A stretch of 64,000 bases of DNA, from NCBI RefSeq assembly GCF_022605165.1, contig NC_063080.1, positions 186,001 to 250,000 of the forward strand, written 5' to 3'. This document shows positions 55,100 to 64,000 of this stretch, in pieces. The stretch comes from Purpureocillium takamizusanense (Eukaryota > Ascomycota > Sordariomycetes > Hypocreales > Ophiocordycipitaceae). The notes below the pieces were generated by a model. The model was not told the DNA's origin, did not search any database, and worked only from the letters and a program-made list of their open reading frames with translations. The position numbers were made by a program, and so were the translations under genes. Numbering within the stretch: position 1 is the first letter of the stretch; every line of letters begins with the position of its first letter.

Positions 55100-57979
55100 A
55101 GGTAGTAGGTAACGGGGGAATGGAACATTAGGGGGGGGGGGGGTGCATATCAAGTGCCAAGGCTTTATTCTAAAGAAGGCGTAGTACTTATGTAGCGCCC
55201 TTTCTAGCACCATGTCTCGATTCAATAGCTTACGCCGGGTTTCGTCCACGTCAACTTCAGGTGAACGCGGCGTCATCGGTCTGCTACGCGGGCTATAGCA
55301 GATCATTTGACCCTCGGATGGGTAGAGTCCCGCGCTACGGGCGTAGCGTGCCGTGCCCACGACTTGACCGAGCGGCTGAAGATTGGTTCCAGTCTCGTGA
55401 TGATATTAGACGTTCGGGCGGCCTAGCGTCTAAGCTCGCAGGAGCACGATATCCCGTGTCTAACCTACCTCGGGTAGTTTAAAAGCTCCAGATATCCAGT
55501 AGCATAATTCACACCGCTCTCCGTCCTTGCGCGGCTAAGCTTCACAAAAGTAAGCGGAGAGGCGACTGCAACCATCCATTCTCTATCGTTCAATAGTAAC
55601 ATCTACGTTATATAAGCTTCGGCGCTATTCGGACTAAACGCCGCTCGGTGGTCTACGGCCAGTAGAGGAGTAGATGCCCTCCATAATGGCCCTTTGACAG
55701 TCAGTCGCAAGGCTACCTCTAGGTTGCTTGCTCCATTATTGCTGGTTACCTTGCAATACCCCGTACTTGCGGAGTTTTATATGGCAAAAGGCGTAGTGAA
55801 GTATATGAGACAGATCGATAGCACTTCTCCCAGGGCTGCTGCTAGTTTGTATATAGCCGAGGAAGTACGGAGTACATACCCGCTCTCAGCGTCGCTCCAG
55901 TTATTGCCCATAAACAAGGCAAGTGAATTTAAGGGTAGCCTCATATCTGTTAAAGGCCTGGCGCTGGTCAGGTCTTTCCAGGGTCCAGACCGTCCCCGAC
56001 AGCGAGACAGCAAAAAGTTTGACCTCTCCGAGTCCACCCATCCTTCAGCGGCGTCGCGCCGGGTGATCTAGGCTTGCGCGAATGCCGCGATAGTCGGGCT
56101 CAATGTCGTCGGCTATTACTATAACTAGTTAACTGAGCTTCACGGCGACCTCACATCTATAAACGGTCAACACACCCGACGATTTTCGGCTTTGTGGCGC
56201 CCTATATATCGGCAAGCAATGCTCCCTAGCCAGTGAAACCCTCGCTGCCATTAGTAAGGCACCTATATTATTATGAGTAGTGCTAGCCGCACAGATAGAA
56301 AGTGCTGGCCGCACAGACGTTCCACTTTTACTGTTTTCCTAGCCAATAGCGTGCCGCGCAGCCCCACCCCCACAAGAACAGGGTGCGCGGGCGCGGGCCG
56401 CTCGCGGCAGCCCATTGCAGCCCACGCAAACACCACACAGCAGCACTATACAGCAGCATCACAGGCAACATCACGGCCACGCCTCTCAACGCGCCTCCAA
56501 TACCCACATCACGGGCCCCACAGCCAAGGGCAGAAGACTGCAGACGACGGCGGACGAGAGGGCATCATCACGAGGTGGCCACGGCGGCGGCGGGGGGGCT
56601 GCTTTAGCCCGTCAACGGCATCACGAGCGGCGGCAGCTTTAGCTTCGCAGCCAGCTAGCCCAGCCCGGACCGGAACAACATGGCCCCGATGTCATGACAT
56701 CGTGAGGAAAACAACGGAAAGGCTTTCTTGGGCCCTGCCGGCGCCGTGGCCTCGTCTACCTCCGTTACAGGCGCGGGCATGATTGGTGGTGGGCGCAGGC
56801 ACGGCGCCCTTACCGCCCGGTACGGCACCGCACGGCACGGCACAGCAGAGAAAAACGAGTCCCCGATTTCATGACATTATGAGGAAATAGCGGAAACGCG
56901 TTTTTGAACGAATTGAGCCCTACTGGTGCGCCGGCGCCGGCGCTGCGTCATGGTTCAATTTGAAGTTCAATTGAGATATCGGCGTGCGTTGCGGCGCGCC
57001 AGTCTCGTCCCATGCCTACGCACCAAAGATGGCTGGCGCGGCCCGGGGGTGGGGCGCGGGCCTAGAAATATGAGGTGGGGACAGGTTGTGCCCGCAGCAA
57101 AACATGGTTGTGCCCCTACCTAGCACTACGTACTCTATTCGTATATATAACCGGCGCAGGCAGACCAGTTTGACCGGGCCGGACTGGCGCAGACGAGCCA
57201 CTTTGACTACTACATGTTTGACCGGCGCAGGCAGGCAGGCAGGCAGGCGGCAAATTTTGGATATGGAGGCGCGGCACGGCGCGCTGGCCGGCAGCGGCGC
57301 TGACATAATAGTGCACAGGGGGGCCCCGTCAACCTATTGGGCCCGCCACGATGAGCCGGTTCGATGTTGCGTCAATTGAGCAAAAGTGTACTGGCACACT
57401 AGTGCCCAAGTTATCACGCCTTTTATGCTGTTGCAACATTCGACGGAGCTGCTCGCGCAGTTGCCAGAGGCCCCCCACGCTTCTATTCCATCACCGCCCA
57501 TGCCCCAAAAATAGCCACGGAGGACGCGGCCGGCGGTTAAAGTGGGGTTCTCCAGCCAATCCGGAGCCGTCCCTGGCCGCCGTCGCCGGACATCCAAAAG
57601 AGGAGATTGGAGTTTCTAAACAGGGGAAGGCAACCCGGTCGCGGGTTGCGCACAAAGCCTTGAGGAACGAAGAAGGCATTTGCAAGCTCGAGATAAATGT
57701 TGGAGGGTTGGAGGAGGATATTTAGGCAGTGAAACGGTAAGTAGTGGGCTTGGAGGACCCTGCATGCAGTGTGGGGCATTGTGTGCAGGTCAGGCTGGGG
57801 AATCCCGGATTCTCTGTCGCCCGTTGGGCAAATGGGGTGATGCTACGTGTTGGAGGAAAAGCAAATACAGTCACGGCACGAGAACGAAGATTGATAAAGC
57901 GTGGGGGAGGTGCCAGATGGGCGTCCAGGGCCAACACGCATGTTCTATCTAATGGGCCATTGACCTTATCTGCCGAGCC
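55100..57979. other. gene-poor region, partly AT-rich
   Basis: A 2.9-kb stretch without a gene I can support. A G13 run is at 55131-55143. Between about 55480 and 56280 TpA-rich patches suggest mild or old RIP. From 56340 to 56800 the sequence is rich in CA and GC trinucleotide repeats, giving His/Thr/Gln-rich frames that are not protein-like. Around 57150-57250 there is a short array of TTTGACCGG(C/G) and GGCAGGCAGGCA units. Confidence 0.4.
56684..56935. repeat. direct repeat pair containing a palindrome
   Basis: Two related segments of about 40 nt or more lie 177 bp apart, at 56684 and 56861. Both start CCCCGAT(G/T)TCATGACAT, continue with GAGGAAA and CGGAAA, and are followed by GCCGGCGCC or CGCCGGCGCC. 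The first copy contains the perfect palindrome GATGTCATGACATC. They may be part of a small non-autonomous element. Confidence 0.6.
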
Positions 57980-58528
57980 ATGTCGGTTATGCCCATACGT
58001 TTCGAATTCTACTGCAATGGCGGCGAGAAAACATTACGCTTTATGCACGACATTCCGCAGGACCTTGTTCGTCAAAGCCAATTGAGCGGAGGCGGAAGTG
58101 CATACGATGATTGGATTGTGGCTACAGTGGCGCCCATCGTGAAGGCACGGGTTCAGGCTTGCCGAGATGCATCGGGCGCATCGTGCGAAAGTTGTGGATC
58201 CAGAGCAACAGATGTTCTGCAACACACAATGTCCTGGCTGCATAGAGTGAGCGACCCGGCCATTGGGGTTTACGTCTGTGCGGTGTGTGAGCAGGGAGCG
58301 TGCGAGATGGCGATCCGACAAGAATTGGGGGATATCATGGGAGAGATCAGGCGAGATGCCAACAATGGCGCGGGTCTCTGTAGGGAGGGTCTATTTTGTA
58401 AAGTTTGTGGGAAGGTGACGGGGGTGAAGAAGTGTGGAGGATGTTTAACAGTGGCCTATTGTAACAGGGAGCACCAGAGGGCGGATTGGAAGATTCACAA
58501 AACGGTTTGCAAGCGGTATACGCCATAG
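57980..58528 (+). CDS. MYND-type zinc-finger protein
   Basis: Intronless gene of 182 residues. The C-terminal 45 residues form a complete MYND zinc finger: CKVCGKVTGVKKCGGC, then YCNREHQRADWKIHKTVC, with all seven Cys and the His in the right order. MYND fingers mediate protein-protein contacts, often with proline-rich partners, in regulatory proteins. The N-terminal 130 residues match no domain I know, although CESCG and CAVCEQGAC suggest a second, unclassified zinc site. No signal peptide or membrane segment is visible. The gene converges with an unrecognised minus-strand gene (30 nt between stops) and lies in a transposon-rich accessory segment, so its conservation may be narrow. The MYND call is secure; function is unknown. 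Confidence 0.8.
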   Translation: MSVMPIRFEFYCNGGEKTLRFMHDIPQDLVRQSQLSGGGSAYDDWIVATVAPIVKARVQACRDASGASCESCGSRATDVLQHTMSWLHRVSDPAIGVYVCAVCEQGACEMAIRQELGDIMGEIRRDANNGAGLCREGLFCKVCGKVTGVKKCGGCLTVAYCNREHQRADWKIHKTVCKRYTP

Positions 58529-58557
58529 TCGGGCAGCGGAATGTAGCAGATTGCCCG

Positions 58558-59354
58558 TCACGACAAAGGCCCGTGGTACGAGTGAACACGGCCGGTCATG
58601 AAAAACCACTGGTTTGCCCACTCGGACGCGTTTATCTGCTGATTGTACAAGGAGATGTTGGGGCTGAAGAAGATGTACGGCGAGAGGGGTTCAGCGTCTC
58701 GTAGGAAAGGGGCGTACTCTGGCGCGGACAGCCACGGGGGGCCCGGAAGTTGGATCTTGGCGAGGGTTTCGGCGTTGAGTCCCTTCACGTGATGGTCGTC
58801 TGGGTAGGCGAATCTGTTTGGGACAGCGGCAGGCTGAACAAAGGCCATCATGAACATGTCTCCTCCGACATACTTCTGGCTTTCCAAGAGTTTCCGTCCG
58901 AGGACGGCCGTGTTCTGATCATGGTAAGTGGCAGCCATTGTATGAAACGGCGCGCGGTGACTCTGTTGGAAGGCATGATGCGGCTGGTGGTCAACGTCTT
59001 TAAGGGTAGGCGGTACAGCGGGAAGCGAAGAGCTAGAAGGCGAGAGCGCAGTGGCGAGAGCGTTTGCTCAGGTCGATAAAAGGGCGGTGGAGGATTTGGG
59101 GAAGTGTCTCACCAGGGAGTTGCATGCAGCATGGGTGTCTTGTCTTTGGCTTTGGTTGAGAGGCGACCGACGCTGCCAATGGCAATTGCCGTCTCGTAAT
59201 GGAAGAAGGTCCAAGGCGAACGTTGCTTTTGCCATGTGACCGGTCGGCACCGAGACATATCTTCAATGGTAGATGATCCGGGGTTTGCTGGAGTGCCAGT
59301 GGATGTCGGGTCAGCCACGCTCAAGGGTATGCGGGGAAGTGTAGATAAAGGCAT
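58558..59354 (-). CDS. unrecognised two-exon protein
   Basis: My model has exon 1 at 59354-59113 and exon 2 at 59032-58558, joined across an 80-nt intron with a GTGAGA donor and a strong CTTCTAG acceptor that keeps frame, giving 238 residues. The C-terminal half reads as a normal protein (YVGGDMFMMAFVQPAAVPN, PPWLSAPEYAPFL, NQQINASEWANQWFFMTG) without low complexity. I recognise no family. I chose ATG 59354 because an upstream ATG (59465) would overlap the divergent gene. The branch site is weak, so the first exon is less sure than the second. Placement between a convergent and a divergent frame is compact and consistent. It may be a real accessory gene or a piece captured by the nearby Helitron-type element. 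Confidence 0.45.
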
Positions 59355-59443
59355 GTGGTTGGGACGGCGCTGATTGTGGACGCCTCCTGTCCATGTTCTT
59401 GAGCAGCCAGGAAGCTTCGGGGAGTAAGCGGCATACCTCGACC

Positions 59444-60583
59444 ATGGATGATTCCAGCAGGCCATTGCTGCCGAAGGAGGCAGGTCCGTTCCGACGCGTC
59501 AGACCGAACGGGCCAGTGGTAGGTAGCCTGCAATTGCAAACGATATCGTTTCATGACGAAACAGAGGCCGTGAAATGTGCCTTCCACAGGGCTGCGGGGG
59601 CGGCAAACGGAGCGGAGGGAGGCAGTGGCCTTCAGCTGCCCCGGTCAGGGGCTGAGGCCGGCTCGGCATTGTCGAGCGCAACAGCGGGTGAGCCTGGGTC
59701 AACCCGTGCTTCGAACACGTTTCGACGCATCGAACCGAAGGCTGCAGCGCAGGGGATTTCTTTCCAAGACGAAACGGCGGCATTGAAACAAGCATATGGG
59801 GTGGCGCAGTGGAACAAAGCCTTTCAGGAGAAGACAGGGGCCGTGGCAACAGCCTATGGCAGAGCGCGATTGCCACCGCCGGCGCCAGGCGGTGTTTGGT
59901 CGCGATTCAGACTTGTATAGACGCGTTTGCCGTTCAAGTCGACGAAGCCGGCACCAGGCACGGGGGCGGGGCCACAACCCCGGCCGGCTCCACATGGGAG
60001 GCCGAAGACACGAACGAGCTCCGAGGTGCGGCAACGGGGAGAGTACCTGCATGGCATGCGGCCGATCCAGCCAAGCGAAAGGCTGCCCGAGGAGGGTTGG
60101 ACGTCTCGTAGCGTTGCAGGAGGGACCGTGGGAGGCGCCATATCGCGAATTCCGATAACTAGAAGCAGGCAGCCGATAATCAAGGCGAAAGGCTCCAGCG
60201 GAGGTGTGACTCCGAGCGGCGAGAGCGGCCGAATGGAGGTGCAGGGCACACGACCGGTTAGGGGAATGCAGAAGGCAGTCCTGAAGAACATTCGGGCAAG
60301 AGAAGGAGGCGATACTTTTGGCAGTCATATGGAGGTAGTGGATCCGCAGGCGCCGCAGCCACTGCAAGAGCAAAGGGTTAGAGCTCTCGGCCTCCAACGA
60401 TCAGTTGACGATGATGCAGGTGTGGCACGGGCGTCAATAACAACAAGGAATAAGCGGAAGCGGGTTCGCAGACCCGATTGGAACGAGTCGTCGGCTAAGC
60501 GAAGTCGAACAGCCCTCCGAGAACCGAGAAACTGCGATGGAGCAAGCAAACGATCTTGCGGAAGCCTTGAAGGCCCTCGATGA
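59444..60583 (+). pseudogene. interrupted reading frame with three short repeats
   Basis: One frame is open from ATG 59444 to 60583 except for a single TAG at 59918-59920. The first part (158 residues) contains three related units: ISFHDETEAVKCAFHRA, ISFQDETAALKQAYGVA and AFQEKTGAVATAYGRA. The second part is Arg/Ser/Gly-rich and holds a nuclear-localisation-like cluster (RNKRKRVRRPDW). It overlaps the start of the helicase relic, which lies in another frame. The whole may once have been an N-terminal extension or companion frame of the Helitron-type gene, or a separate gene broken by a point mutation. I recognise no domain. An in-frame stop with open sequence on both sides argues for recent decay, a sequencing error, or two genuine small genes. 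Confidence 0.4.
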
Positions 60584-61243
60584 CGAGTTCGCCTTGAGAA
60601 AGAGACTTTCAGACGAGCAGGAGTGGTGCACCCCCATCTCGCTGGAGACGAAGATATCGACGGTTCGTGCCTTCTACAACGCGTTCCACGACAAAAGCAC
60701 GCTATCGATACGGACCTGCGCGATATGTTACCGGAAATGGGCCGAACAAGAGCTGTGGAAGCTGAGTTGGGACGAGTGGCTAGGGAGCCGCGTGCCTATG
60801 GACGGCACGTCCCCATTCGGCTGTAGCGATTGTTTCCCTCAAGGGATGCCTGTCTCGGCGTGTGCGGAGTGCGTCCGATGCCTGGGCCGGGATGTGTTGT
60901 CGCCGGCAGCACAGCTCCACAGACGCCTTAGTTGTGAGCACATGTTCCCGGAAGAGTTGAAGGGACTGACGCCAATGGAGGAGAAGCTGATCGGGCTGAA
61001 CTCGTGCTACGGGTTCTTCGCCACGTACACCATACCGGGCAGCAAGAAACAGACGGCCTTTACGTGCAGCTGTCGCGGTGCCCGACGCTGGACGGAATCA
61101 TGCTCGTGTCGAGGGCGAGAGAGAGGGACCTCATCGGAAACAGAGTCCCCGGGGAGATGAGCGCGGCGCAAGGAAGACTCGAGGAGCTCAGCGCGAAGAC
61201 GGTAAGAGAAGCGGCTAGCTGGCTGGGCGAGACGGGCGGATGA
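60537..61243 (+). pseudogene. internally deleted Helitron-type helicase (DUF6570 N-terminus joined to PIF1 C-terminus)
   Basis: From ATG 60537 a frame of about 170 residues matches the N-terminal zinc-binding part of fungal Helitron/PIF1-like proteins (DUF6570): TCAICYRKW, FGCSDCF, CAECVRC, AAQLHRRLSCEHMFPEELKG and LNSCYGFFATYTIP. Near 61050-61060 it stops resembling that family, and in another frame the extreme C-terminus of a PIF1 helicase begins (YVQLSRCPTLDGIMLVSRAR), ending at 61243. More than a thousand residues normally lie between these parts: the Rep/HUH domain and helicase motifs I-V are missing. The copy thus carries a large internal deletion plus frame change and cannot encode a transposase. 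It would be a non-autonomous derivative. I could not fix its termini. Family recognition is from memory of conserved wording, not a search. Confidence 0.75.
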
Positions 61244-63100
61244 GAGGGAGGTGGCGGTGATGGACAGGGCAGGAAGATGTGAGGGGCTAAAGGCAAAAAT
61301 GGAGGGGTTGACTTCAAGGGTTGGCGAACCGGGAGGCGCGGGGAGCCCCCGGAGGGCTAGCGCGGGAGGGCGAGCACCAACGAAAGCGAGCGGAGCGGGC
61401 CAACAGGAGAGGCGGAAAGCGAGGGGGGGAAAGAGGGCCGCGGGTGGGGCATAAAACCTCTCGGAACTACGTTCCTCAAGGCATACGTCTACCTACTCTC
61501 CGTGTAGAAGCACGCGCGCGCTTCCGGTGCTTCTCTCACACCCAGACGAAAGCACTTGTGACGCCGCAGAGTTTCTTCAACAAACAAAACAGAACAAGAC
61601 ACGCAGAACAGGGGCAACGACGACGCACCCTAGCCAGCCTTGCCAGCCCTGTTGTTATTCCATTTAGGGGGGTGGGCGGGCGGATGATGCAATGGATTGG
61701 GCCAATCCGGTGCGGCGGCGGGACCAACACTCGATGAGTCTCCGGCGACCCGCCCCCACTTACACGCAGCGGGAGCAGCAAGCATTGCACTGCGCTGCAC
61801 TGCGCAGCTTGAACCCCAGGGGCTGGGACTGGGTGGGAACTGGGGCTGGGACCTGGGACCTGGGGGAGGGGGAGGAGGAGGGGCGCCACAACGGCACGAT
61901 GATGTGATGTCGTTGAGGGGGGGTGGTCGTTTTCGGTGTAAGTTGTGGACGTACGAGCTGCCCTCTCCGACTTGCCGTCCCTCTCACTTCCTCTTACTCT
62001 CCTGCCTGTCTGTCTGTCTGTCTCTCTCCCTGACGCTCCAGCCGCTCGTTGCCGCTCTCACACGTACATGCGAAATACCGTCCTCGACTCCTGCGGCTCA
62101 AGTTTTGTGCTGCCTGCCTGCCTGCCCGTCCGCCCGCCCCGCCTGTCGAACGAACTGCAAGTGCTCGCCGCTTGCCGCCCATGCAAGCCAACATCTGGTA
62201 TCCATCAATCCGTGGAGAATTCGAGAGCACACCCCATCAGGGATCGATCCAAGAGGCGTAGGCGAAATGCAATGCGGGCGGCGTCCCTCCTTCATTTCCC
62301 TTTTGCGCCGACGCGAACGGCGCTACTTGCCGCCGCCGCGGTGGACTGGCTGGAGGAGGAGCGCCCCAAGTTGAGGGATGCGATCGCTGCTCAGTGACGT
62401 GCGTGCTCAGGCTCGGCAGATGCCGCCGCTTCGTTGGGTCATGACTGCCTGGCCAGTTCCTTGAGCTGCCTTGTGCTGCTACTCTGTAAGAGCAACTGTC
62501 TTGTTGCTGATGTCAATTTTCCGGGCGGAGTGACTGACTGACTGTACGGGATGCGACAACGCGCTCGGGCCGAGCTGTCTGTCTGGTCCGGTCTCAGCCT
62601 ACGAAGTACTGATGATAACGTCCAATGTATACATGTTGTCGACCCTCCGGTCGCCATAAGGCACGCAGGCACTGGCGTCGACATGAGCAGCCGAGCCCCG
62701 ATCATCCACTTTGCAACCGCTGCCCACCGCCCCCAATGCTGGACTCAGACGCCGCGGCGGCGAGTACTCACCCGGTGCCCAATCCGCCTCCCTCCCTCTC
62801 CGTCAACTCCCAACATGAGCACCAGGGCGCTTCGCCATACACGAGGCCAGACGAGACGAGGCGGAGCGGGCCTCTACACCAAAACGCACATGTACTGTAA
62901 CTAGTAACGTTAGTAGCCTCATCTAGATCCATCCATCCAGCCATCCACGGGAGTGCGTGCGTGGTAGCTCCTTCAGCGTCAAGTCCCCTTTCTTCCAACG
63001 TAACCGGGCGGTCCCCAAAAGCCCTGCGCTGTGTCCCACACGCCCACAGCTCCTCCTCCCAACATACTTGTGTGTGTTTGAGACTCGTTCCCGCCCTCGA
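61244..63100. other. intergenic, no supported gene
   Basis: G-rich sequence follows the helicase relic, including a short hairpin-capable GGAACTACGTTCC at 61463-61475. Further on are C/T-rich and G-rich tracts (GGGGGAGGGGGAGGAGG near 61862-61880, CTGTCTGTCTGTCTGTC near 62006-62022). Frames of up to 225 codons exist but are low in complexity and overlap on both strands. Confidence 0.4.
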
Positions 63101-64000
63101 CGCTTCTTTTTTGTATAACCGCCCGCCATTTCCCCTCGCGCGCGCCCAGGCCCCGTTAGTTTAGCCGCCCGCCCCGTCCCGTCCCCCTCTGCGCCAATAT
63201 CAGCGACCCATTCCGCGCAGACTCGCCTCTCTGGGAACGGCTGTCCGTTTCACTTCCTCTTTTGTCGCCGGGGCGTCTGTTTCATCGCCCGCAACAGCCG
63301 CCGGGAGACAATATAGAATTATACTAAGAGGGGGGGGTGTGGGGTGGGTTTGGGAGGGCGGAAGGAAGCTTGCCATCGACAACAACCATGAGCAGGAGCG
63401 CACCAGGCCAGACCACACCAGATGGGTGAGCAGCAGCAGCTTCGTCGCAGACTGGGAACAGCACCAGCGTCTTTTCCGCATTGAACTGTGTTTCGCTTCT
63501 TGCGTTTGCTTTTGCTTCCCAAAACGTACGCAGACACACACACACGCCAGACCAGACGTTTATCCTCAACCGGGGGACATTGATAGCCGCCCAAGCGCCC
63601 AGCGAACCCACATCACTCGCTCGTCGCTCGCGCGCGCGCGCACGCACGCCTTTCCACAAGAGACCGGAGAGAAAGAAGACAAGACATTGATCCGAGGGGG
63701 GGGGGGGGGCTTGGTGGCACTCACTCTTGCAAACATACTTACCTACTCCCCGTCGACTCTGCTGCCACATCAACTTAAAACACGTCCATGTCCATCTGGG
63801 AACAATCCCCTTCTTCCCGCGGCCCGTCAGGTCTCCTCTCACTCAGCTCCAGTCGTTTTTTTCCTCTTTCATTTCATTTCTTCCGTTCCTCTGAAGCTCC
63901 ACTCTTGTTTTTCCCTTTCTCGTCTCCGTCGCCCGTTTCCTTTTCGTACCTCGTCGCCCGCTCCAACTCGAGGCACCAGACGCCGGGCCTTGGGCCACAT
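63101..64000 (+). promoter_or_regulatory. pyrimidine-rich promoter/leader of a gene beyond the window
   Basis: The last 900 nt become increasingly C/T-rich on the plus strand (TTTTTTCCTCTTTCATTTC, CCACTCTTGTTTTTCCC), as in long leaders of fungal genes, and no start codon with a lasting frame follows. A plus-strand gene probably begins just after 64000. A G14 run lies at 63696-63709. Confidence 0.45.

Noticed and set aside
56273..56782. 169-codon frame rich in His, Thr, Gln, Arg
   Set aside because: Composition reflects CA/GC trinucleotide repeats; there is no domain and no plausible promoter.
60461..60480. GGTTCG-containing stem that resembles a tRNA T-arm
   Set aside because: It lies inside a reading frame, and no D-arm, anticodon arm or acceptor stem can be built around it.

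Overview
The window is nuclear DNA of a filamentous ascomycete, most likely a Sordariomycete and plausibly a hypocrealean. The evidence is GC-rich genes with few short introns (about 45-170 nt, GTRAGT donors, CTRAC-type branch sites), pyrimidine-rich leaders, fungal families (Prx6-type peroxiredoxin, Ral2-like Kelch protein, Fat1, PIG-S, copper amine oxidase, hydrophobin), and a 15-kb AT-rich block with the signature of repeat-induced point mutation (RIP). The order-level placement is an inference from gene style, not a database result.

Layout. 0.4-22 kb is a conserved gene-rich arm: 1-Cys peroxiredoxin (+), a large Kelch/BTB protein (+), a membrane-anchored ankyrin-repeat protein (-), a Fat1-type very-long-chain acyl-CoA synthetase (-), the GPI-transamidase subunit PIG-S (+) and an alpha/beta hydrolase (+). 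At 24.3-26.4 kb is a single-exon 686-residue protein I cannot assign, with a degenerate terpene-synthase-like NDxxDYxSD motif. From about 26.9 to 42.2 kb the DNA is almost devoid of CpA and TpG and has no long reading frame. It contains a 12.9-kb Ty3/Gypsy LTR retrotransposon with two 462-bp LTRs, still recognisable by degraded reverse transcriptase, RNase H and integrase, plus about 5.3 kb of unexplained sequence between pol and the 3' LTR. A small cysteine-rich secreted-protein gene lies just outside this block at 42.9 kb.

44.9-54.3 kb holds an aldehyde dehydrogenase ending in SKL, a choline/GABA-type APC permease and a copper amine oxidase ending in SHL. The two enzymes carry peroxisomal C-termini, so uptake of an amine, its oxidation to an aldehyde, and oxidation of the aldehyde to an acid could run as one pathway. 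At 54.6-55.0 kb is an intron-split class I-like hydrophobin whose eighth cysteine lies on the second exon. 57.9-61.3 kb is an accessory segment: a MYND zinc-finger protein, an unrecognised two-exon gene, an interrupted reading frame with three related short repeats, and a Helitron-type helicase relic in which the DUF6570-like N-terminus is joined directly to the PIF1 C-terminus by an internal deletion. The last 2.7 kb has no gene I can support and ends in a pyrimidine-rich leader, probably of a plus-strand gene beyond the window.

Coordinates of spliced genes come from reading splice signals by eye and have not been checked against transcripts. I did not see a clear tRNA, rRNA or CRISPR array.
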